Origin: Muscardinus avellanarius
Lineage: Eukaryota > Chordata > Mammalia > Rodentia > Gliridae
Reading direction: 5' to 3'
Assembly (NCBI GenBank): GCA_963383645.1
Contig: OY726560.1
Location: 81,945,593-82,009,592, forward strand
DNA length: 64,000 nt
In this document: positions 57,679 to 64,000 of the stretch, piece by piece
Position numbering within the stretch: position 1 is the stretch's first letter
Layout of the letters: every line of letters starts with the position of its first letter
Notes under the pieces: generated by a model
The model's input: the letters and a program-made list of their open reading frames with translations, nothing else
Databases searched by the model: none
What the model was told of the DNA's origin: nothing
Position numbers and translations under genes: made by a program

Positions 57679-58883
57679 TAAGTTCTTGTATGTTTTAAGT
57701 GATTTCTTCAATTAAATTGCCCCAAATAACATAACATGGCATTGATTTTTTTTCCTTTCTGAAGAATTTAACTACTGCATTAAATTATTCCACTTATATT
57801 TCACACATATGCTTAAGGTTTCTGAGAAATGGGAACTTATAAGAAGTCAAATAAATAATATATAATAAAAGACTTTCTCAAATTATTGTAAGTTAAAAAT
57901 TTTTTTACAGTTATCATTTCCAATAGGTTCATCTTCTTTCTATAAAGAGCAGTTGGTGTTTTTTTAAAGTGATTCTTTATGATATCTATTTTTTAATGAA
58001 AATTGTACTTAATGATGGTGTTATAAAATTTGCCATACACCAAGGACTCTGTTTCTTCTGCTTCTATCATGGACTATCTCAACTTCCACATGGCAGGTCT
58101 GCTAAAAACAGTAGTGGCATCCTGTGTTTACAAGAACCAGTCATCACCATAAACTTACAGAACAGCCCCAGGTGAGTGTTCTTGGTTATGCACATGCTCA
58201 GTGGAGGAACCCTGGCCTGCGCGAATCCCTTCCAAGTGGTGCTGGGGCAGGATCTGCACTCCCAGCATTTGCCCTCTTCCTTCATGTCTCCACTGGGTCT
58301 CAGGCTATTTCTGTAGAAGTGCCACTGAACTGTCCCACTATAATTGTGAGTTGAACAGCTTAGCCAGGGCCCTTTCAGGCATACCCAATTGGGTGGTAAT
58401 TTTGCTGGCATATTTTAAGGAAGAACCATTGTTCACCCTTGATCCCAGATGCAAGTGTGTGGGTTTGGCCTCAGACACCCTTGGTGTGCCGACTCTGACC
58501 TCAGGACAGATGAGGACCTCCTCTTCCTCATCTGAGGAAGGAATGATAATTCTGATCCTGCAACGTCATTGGGAAGGGAGTGAGCAACTTTCCATGTCAC
58601 ACTGAGTCCTAGGCCTCCTTTGATCCTCAATGGTTGTTCAGTGAATGAAACCATGACCTGGAAATCATATCTGCTAAATGAGTGAAAATCCTCAAGTCCT
58701 CCTGCAGAGTGCAATGTAGGAGTTAGTCATCTCTGCATAATAATAGCAATAATATTGATAGCTATTAAGGGTGCCAAGTGACAGAGTCACTCAAAGACTG
58801 GGGAAGGACACAAACGACAAAACAGCGGACAGTTAAAATAGCAGATGACAAATGTCATAAGAACATATGTACACAATGGAGGG
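57679..58883. other. Unique DNA, no gene seen
   Basis: Frames of up to 134 codons at 58079-58714 occur on both strands in a locally GC-richer block; no similarity recognised and no good splice pair. Confidence 0.45.
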
Positions 58884-59090
58884 CAGTGGGGTGTGGTGGA
58901 TCATGCATGCAATCAAAGTACTTGGGAGGTTGACACAGAAAGATTGCAGGTTTGAAGCCAGCCTTGGAAACTTAATGAGGCCCTCAGCAACTTAGTGAAA
59001 CCCTGTTTCAAATTTAAAAACAAAGTGGACTCGGGTGTAGCTCAGAGGAATAATGCTCTGGGTTTAACCTTTAGTAACAGAAAAAAAGAA
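58884..59090 (+). mobile_element. Old B1-dID SINE, sense
   Basis: 'ggcagtggggtgtggtgg' to 'ctttagtaacag'; both halves present, diverged. Confidence 0.87.
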
Positions 59091-59394
59091 GGTCGAGTGA
59101 TGGGTATTGAGTCAGTATTAAGAGTAATATTAATTTCTAATAAGAATAAGCCATACTTAAGAAAAACAATAAAATTATCTTTTTCTCTCTCTGGGCTGTC
59201 AGCAAAAGCTACAAGGTGACCTTTACAGCTAAAAGCTGGCTGTTAGCTGGGATAAGAGTGTCATCACAACTAAGATAAGATGCAGAACACTGAATACTAA
59301 AAGTATAGACACCTGCACTTAGAGTTACACAGACCCTCACAAAAGCTTAGACAAGTTAAAAGATGAAAAAAAAAGCTGCACTGACCCAATATTG

Positions 59395-59475
59395 ATTCTT
59401 TTAATTTATTTATATTGGTGCAGTGTAGTCATATATCTTAATTGGATACAAGATGGTAGAGGTATACATGCACCA
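59395..59475 (-). mobile_element. L1 3' tail-only copy, antisense
   Basis: 'ttatattggtgcagtgtagtcatat' is the complement of the L1 terminus; about 80 bp. Confidence 0.75.
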
Positions 59476-59649
59476 TGCACCATATTTATTATTAATAATG
59501 CAAAAGTATTATTAAGTTAAAGCCTTCTTACTTTAGGAAGCCACCTCCCATGTTACAAAACAAGCTGGCAACCACAGAGGCTTAACAAGTTACCATAAGA
59601 GATAATGATGTCAAAGCTTACACAAAGACACAAGTATCAAGACTTTCTT

Positions 59650-59881
59650 TTTTTCTTTTTTCTTTTTTCTTTTTTTTTTTTTGGCAGGTCTGGGATGGAA
59701 CCCAGGGACATTGACCTCCGAGCTACACCCCCTGCCCTATTTTTTATTCTTTAGTTTGAAACAGGGTCTCACTAAGTTGCGGAGGGCCTCACTAAGTAGC
59801 TGAGGCTGTCTATGAACCGTGATCCTCCTGTCTCAGCCTCTTGAATGCTGGGATTACAAGCATGCACCACCACACCCAGCT
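59650..59881 (-). mobile_element. B1-dID SINE, antisense, with TSD
   Basis: TTTTTC-type tail, ID half, linker and full B1 half. Flanks TCAAGACTTTC (59638-59648) and TCAGGACTTTC (from 59882) differ at one base. Confidence 0.94.
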
Positions 59882-60309
59882 TCAGGACTTTCTTTTTGAA
59901 GATTTAGTAAAAATAACACAGAACAATGCAAGCCATACAGTCCTATGATCAGTGATGTCAGACCAGTCTGTGTTTGTGATGATGAACGAAAGGGCCACCA
60001 ATAAAAGCTAACACAGTAAAGATATGAGAGCAAGCCAGCCCTACATGTGGTGGTAAAGAAAGATTACTGGCTAGCAGGATAGGAGGGAACAAGATAATAA
60101 AGTCCTATATAAAGACTGAGGTTTCAAAGGCAAATAATGTCTCACTTCTGAAACACTGCATGATGTGGTGCTTTTTCTTGCTCTGCTCCCCCCCACTTTT
60201 CTGCCTGTAATAAAAAAAAAGACTTGTTTAAACTTGTAGCATATAAACTACAGATTATTTTCTTTAAAGTAGCCAAGAACAACATCCCATAGCAACATTA
60301 TCCCAAACC

Positions 60310-60760
60310 ATAACAGGAGGGCCTCTACAAACAAGGAGAATGTGAGCAGTGTTGGGATATTCCAGAAGGGATTCTTGAATGAGATGATGCTGAGACTGCA
60401 CAAAGGATAAGTGAGAGTGGCCCAGGTGTGTTAGGAAGCTGTAGATGGATGGGTGAGGCAGTAAAGGTACTTATATGTTCTCTTATTTGTCACTTTTATC
60501 TTAAAGGTAATGGCTAGGCAGTATGGGATTTCAAGCACCAACATGATATAACCAGATTCAAGTTTTATAAGATCCCTCTGTCTACACAACAGCAGATATT
60601 GGAAGGAAGACGGAGGGCACAATCTGCTAGAAGGTGGTTTTGCAAAAAGGATGAAGGACCCAAGGCATTGGTGATGGAGATGGACAGAAAAGATAGAGTT
60701 GGAGGATAGCTAGAAATAAGACTCTTCAAGCAGGGTCATTTATAAGACATCAGTGGTTCT
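60310..60760 (+). mobile_element. Ancient interspersed repeat remnant
   Basis: Word order ('atattccagaagggattcttgaatgag', 'ggtaatggctaggcag', 'accagattcaagttttataagatc') suggests the same old family as at 25865; family not named. Confidence 0.4.
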
Positions 60761-60777
60761 AAAGAAGAAGGAATCTT

Positions 60778-60782
60778 ATTAC

Positions 60783-60827
<45 letters not shown>

Positions 60828-61027
60828 TGCTACTGGGGATGGAACCCATGGGCGTTCTACCTCTGAGCTATACCCTCAGCTCTATTTTTTAGTTTTCATT
60901 TTAAAACAGGTTCTTACTGAGTTGCAAAGGGCCTCACTAAGTAGCAGAGGCTGTCTGTGAAACCGGATCCTCCTGTCTCAGCCTCCCAAATGCTGGGATT
61001 ACAAGTGTGCACCACCATGCCCTGCTT
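60778..61027 (-). mobile_element. B1-dID SINE, antisense, perfect 12-bp TSD
   Basis: AGAAGGAATCTT at 60766-60777 and 61028-61039; (TTTA)n tail (60781-60825), ID half, linker, B1 half. Confidence 0.96.
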
Positions 61028-61315
61028 AGAAGGAATCTTTTTAAAAGAAGTTAGAAACATCTGTTTTTCACTCAATAGGATGCATCCCTCATATCCCCAC
61101 CTCTAGCACCACTGCTTTTCTACTTATTTGGAGGAGAGAGCTTCATTCTGTGAGTGGATGACCATGTTATAAGTCAGACTATATAAAAGCCCTCCTTTAT
61201 CATTCTTTTAATTTTACACTTAGCTTCTTCTGACTAATTTATGTGTTCAACCACCTCACTGGGTACACATGTTCTCTCTTCTGCAAACTAATATATCTTT
61301 TTTTTTTTGCTTTTC

Positions 61316-61430
61316 TCTTTTTAAAATTTTTATACATTTATTGGTGTGATGTAATACATAATAATACATGATAGTGAGATTGGAAGTAATATAAACATAC
61401 ATGCACACATTACATGGTGTATTTTATATC
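61316..61430 (-). mobile_element. L1 3' tail-only copy, antisense
   Basis: 'tttattggtgtgatgtaatac' after a T tract, then 'atagtgagattggaagtaat' and 'atacatgcacaca', as at 48778. Confidence 0.7.
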
Positions 61431-62919
61431 TGAGAAGAATCTTATACTCTTGCCTTACTTGTGAAGTTCATTAAACTAAAATTTCTGCTTTTCCTATGTT
61501 CTTTTAGAAATCCTTGAATAAATTCCATTTTGCTAATCTTTGTATGTAAAGATATGATTGACAATGTTCATGAAGTTGTGGGCTTTGAGGTGCATTTCCA
61601 AAGGATATTTTTATACTAACCCACTGATTGCCTCAGCCCAAGCACTGTATAGAAAAGTTGCTGCTGGATGCAGAGTGGGTATCTGTTGTGGAGAGCAGAA
61701 GTTGTCTGGCTCATATGAAGGTGCAGGCCCTAAGGCTTTGCCTTTATCAGTCTAGCCATCTCTGGTTACTAAATAACATTTTCGAAATAGAGCAAAACTT
61801 CCCTGCTTTAAAGAGGCCAGCAAAATAAAACATTTAGAGCATTATAATCAGACATTCAAAGTGGAGTGTCTAGTTTCACTTTCTGGGTGGTACTTGTTTC
61901 TAATATTCTCTAGAAAACAATTGTCAGCATCATATAACAATGATTTTTTGTGCAAAACAACCAGCCATTGTGCTCAAGCAAGCTTGATATGCAAATGCAA
62001 ATGTAGGCATTTGCTAAAAATATGATGGTTTCATGCACAGTTCAGCATTTGGCTCTGGAAGAATTATGGTTAGAATAAAAACAAAACCAGGAGCTACCAT
62101 CGTGGGTCACTGCTGACCCTGCCATCTATCTCCATAGGAAATGATGCTTCCATCAACGGTTCTGGCATAGAATATCACTTGTGTGCCCATTTGTTGCAGC
62201 TCAATGACAGCAACGATCCTGTCACACATCCCACTTAGGCTGTATGCAATGCAAAATTGCTAACAGGAATACATACCTTATAGCTTATTGTATAATCTGG
62301 CCATCCAATGTATAATTTCTAAATATTGCAGTTATGCTGTATGATATAGAAGCTTACCTGTAAGCAACTCTTTAACTTGTGGAGTTAGTCATTATCTCTT
62401 AAAAATGTACACTGTTTTGAATTGAAACATTATACTTCACCAAAAATAAAAGTAGCCAAATGCCAAATTTTTGGAAGTGAAAAGTCATTTAAGCTTGTGA
62501 AATCTGGAATACGTGTAGTCACACAGCATGACTTTATGTGGCATAAATGCTAAATGAGATGATATATTTATTAGATCAGTTTAAGGGAAGCCCAGGGAAT
62601 GCTCAACAATGAGAGTAAAGGATAAAAAAAATATGCTATGTTTTATTTTAAATATTTATAATTACTAATGAGCTTTACAATTATTTTATTTAATTTACTA
62701 GTACAATACACGTGCTAAAACCAAAATATGCATTGACCTTAAATCTATAAGTGCTGGTTAATTACTACCAGAAAATATCCACTTTTTTGAAGTGCATTAA
62801 TAATTCCTTCAATGCTTTTGAAATCATTATGTAAATGCCAATTATTTAAAACCATTGGTTCTGAAAACTAAGAAATAGAAAATACAATCTAGAATTTTCC
62901 AAAATGTTTGCTATAAAAT
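61431..62919. other. Unique DNA; possible conserved non-coding block
   Basis: About 1.5 kb with no recognised repeat. 61,840-62,400 is of mixed composition with an overlapping octamer pair (annotated separately). No gene. Confidence 0.5.
61989..62002 (+). promoter_or_regulatory. Overlapping pair of octamer motifs
   Basis: ATGCAAAT at 61989-61996 and again at 61995-62002, the POU/OCT octamer, in repeat-free DNA. Function inferred only. Confidence 0.35.
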
Positions 62920-64000
62920 AAATAAACCTTCACCCACTCATGGTAAAAACATTGCAGAAAATCAGAATAGAAAGAACCTTCCTCAACATAATACAATCTA
63001 TATAAAATTAGCCCAAAGCCAGCATCATACTGAATGGTGATTATAAGAATTTTCTTTAAAATCAGGAAGAAGACAAACATACTCACTATCATCATTCCTT
63101 TTAAATATAGTACTTGAAACTCTAGGCATAGGAATAAGGAAGGAGAAGGAAATCAAAGGAATATAAATAGGAGAAGAAGAATTGAAATTATCTGTTCTCA
63201 GAGGACATGATTCTATACTTAGGAGATCCTAAAACTCAACCAAAAGACTTTTGGAATGGATAAACAAATTCAGCAAAGTACCAGGATACAAAATAAACCT
63301 ATAAAAATCAATAGCTCTTTTATACATCGCTGAAATAGAAATCCAGAAAATTTAATCCCATCTACAATAGCCTCAAAAGCAATAAAATACCTAGGAATAA
63401 ACCTAACCAAGGAAGCAAAAGACCTCTGCAAAGAAAAATACAAAACATTGAAGAAAGAAATAGAAGAAATTAGAAGATAAAAAGATCTCTCATGTTCTTA
63501 GATAGGCAGTATAAATGTCATCAAAATAGCCATTCTACTAAAACTGATCTACAGATTCAAAGCAACCCCTATTAAAATACCAATACCATTCTTCACGGAG
63601 ATAGAAGAATCAGTCCTAAAATTCATATGGAAAAACAAAAGATCTAGAATAGCCAAAGCAATTCTCAGCAATAGTAACCATGCAGAAAGCATCACAATAC
63701 CTGATTTCAAACTACCCCACAGAGCTACAGTAATAAAAACAGCATAGCCTGGCACAGAAACATATGGAGCAGAATAGAAGAGCCAGGCTTTTCAGCAGTG
63801 GTGTTAAGAAAACTGTTTATCCATTTGTAGAAAAATTGAATAAACTTCAATCTTTCTCACCCTGTACATGAATCAACTCAAAATGGATTGAAGACCTGGA
63901 AATAAGACCTGAGACTTTGCATTGCCACTGGTAGAAATTTCAACAACAATCCCAAAGCACAAGAAATTAAAATGGAATTAATAAGTGGAATGAAATTAAA
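62920..64000 (+). mobile_element. L1 ORF2 reverse-transcriptase region, continues past the window
   Basis: Sense L1 from the 'cccactcatggtaaaaacatt' segment through 'ggcatcatactgaatggt'-type words, 'agaggacatgattctatac' and 'ctaggaataaacctaaccaagga' to 'aagacctgagactt'. The RT active-site motif, normally F-A-D-D, reads F-S-E-D at about 63195-63206. There are in-frame stops, so it encodes no active enzyme. 5'-truncated at about 62920. Confidence 0.92.

Larger units (their letters stand above)
59241..60285 (+). mobile_element. Candidate old ERV LTR with two insertions
   Basis: Possible TGTTAG start at 59241, TATATAAA at 60106-60113, AATAAA at 60209-60214, and an ACA-type end near 60285. The 103-bp TATA-to-polyA spacing fits an LTR. 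An antisense L1 tail and a SINE have inserted inside. No coding sequence and no named family; the edges and the call itself are uncertain. Confidence 0.35.

Overview
This is a 64 kb piece of mammalian nuclear DNA with no recognisable host gene body. The best fit is a sciuromorph rodent (squirrel, marmot or similar). The main clue is the dominant SINE: a 7SL-derived B1 monomer joined through an A-rich linker to a diverged ID (tRNA-like) unit, the B1-dID architecture known from squirrels, dormice and some other rodents. There are also two stand-alone ID-like copies, 5'-truncated L1 copies, ERVL-MaLR LTRs and ancient MIR elements. I see no CpG island, no ORF with convincing host coding character, no intact RNA gene and no bacterial-type features. 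The longest open frames come from microsatellites, L1 remnants or chance.

Layout. Positions 1-16,250 are AT-rich unique DNA with scattered SINEs, an old L1 (4140-4860), a mid-aged L1 (6596-7290), an antisense L1 3' end (2890-3310), an MLT1 LTR (9720-10060) and a sense L1 3' end (14280-14735). A unique block at 15,540-15,760 has a cluster of TAATTA sites. Positions 17,000-19,835 are a dense nest of SINEs within SINEs and L1 pieces, ending in an inverted (twin-primed) L1. Positions 20-31 kb are mostly unique, with a MaLR LTR, MIRs, SINE pairs and one short exon-like sequence at 28,661-28,696. Positions 31,707-33,333 hold a four-level nest (SINE in SINE, L1 in the inner SINE, a further SINE in the tail) readable through its target-site duplications (TSDs). 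Positions 34.4-43.8 kb hold more nested SINEs, two MaLR LTRs, an old L1M carrying a young L1 tail, and at 43,507 a chimera of the 5' half of tRNA-Lys fused to a B1-dID SINE. Positions 44-62.9 kb are largely unique, with an ERV1-like LTR (about 48,290-48,705), an MLT1 LTR, a candidate second LTR (about 59,241-60,285) and several SINEs. From 62,920 to the end runs L1 ORF2 reverse-transcriptase sequence that continues out of the window.

How it fits together. The window looks like intergenic or deep-intronic DNA shaped by L1-driven retrotransposition. L1 would supply the enzymes, B1-dID is the main passenger, and the A-rich linker inside B1-dID has repeatedly taken later insertions. Many microsatellites start at SINE tails. 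I found no undescribed multi-gene system. The most unusual items are the tRNA-Lys-half/SINE chimera, the linker-targeted nests, a CpG-rich SINE subfamily marked by a quasi-palindrome, and a few enhancer-like or exon-like unique segments. Family names come from recognising sequence words, not from a database search; repeat edges are usually good to about 5-20 bases.
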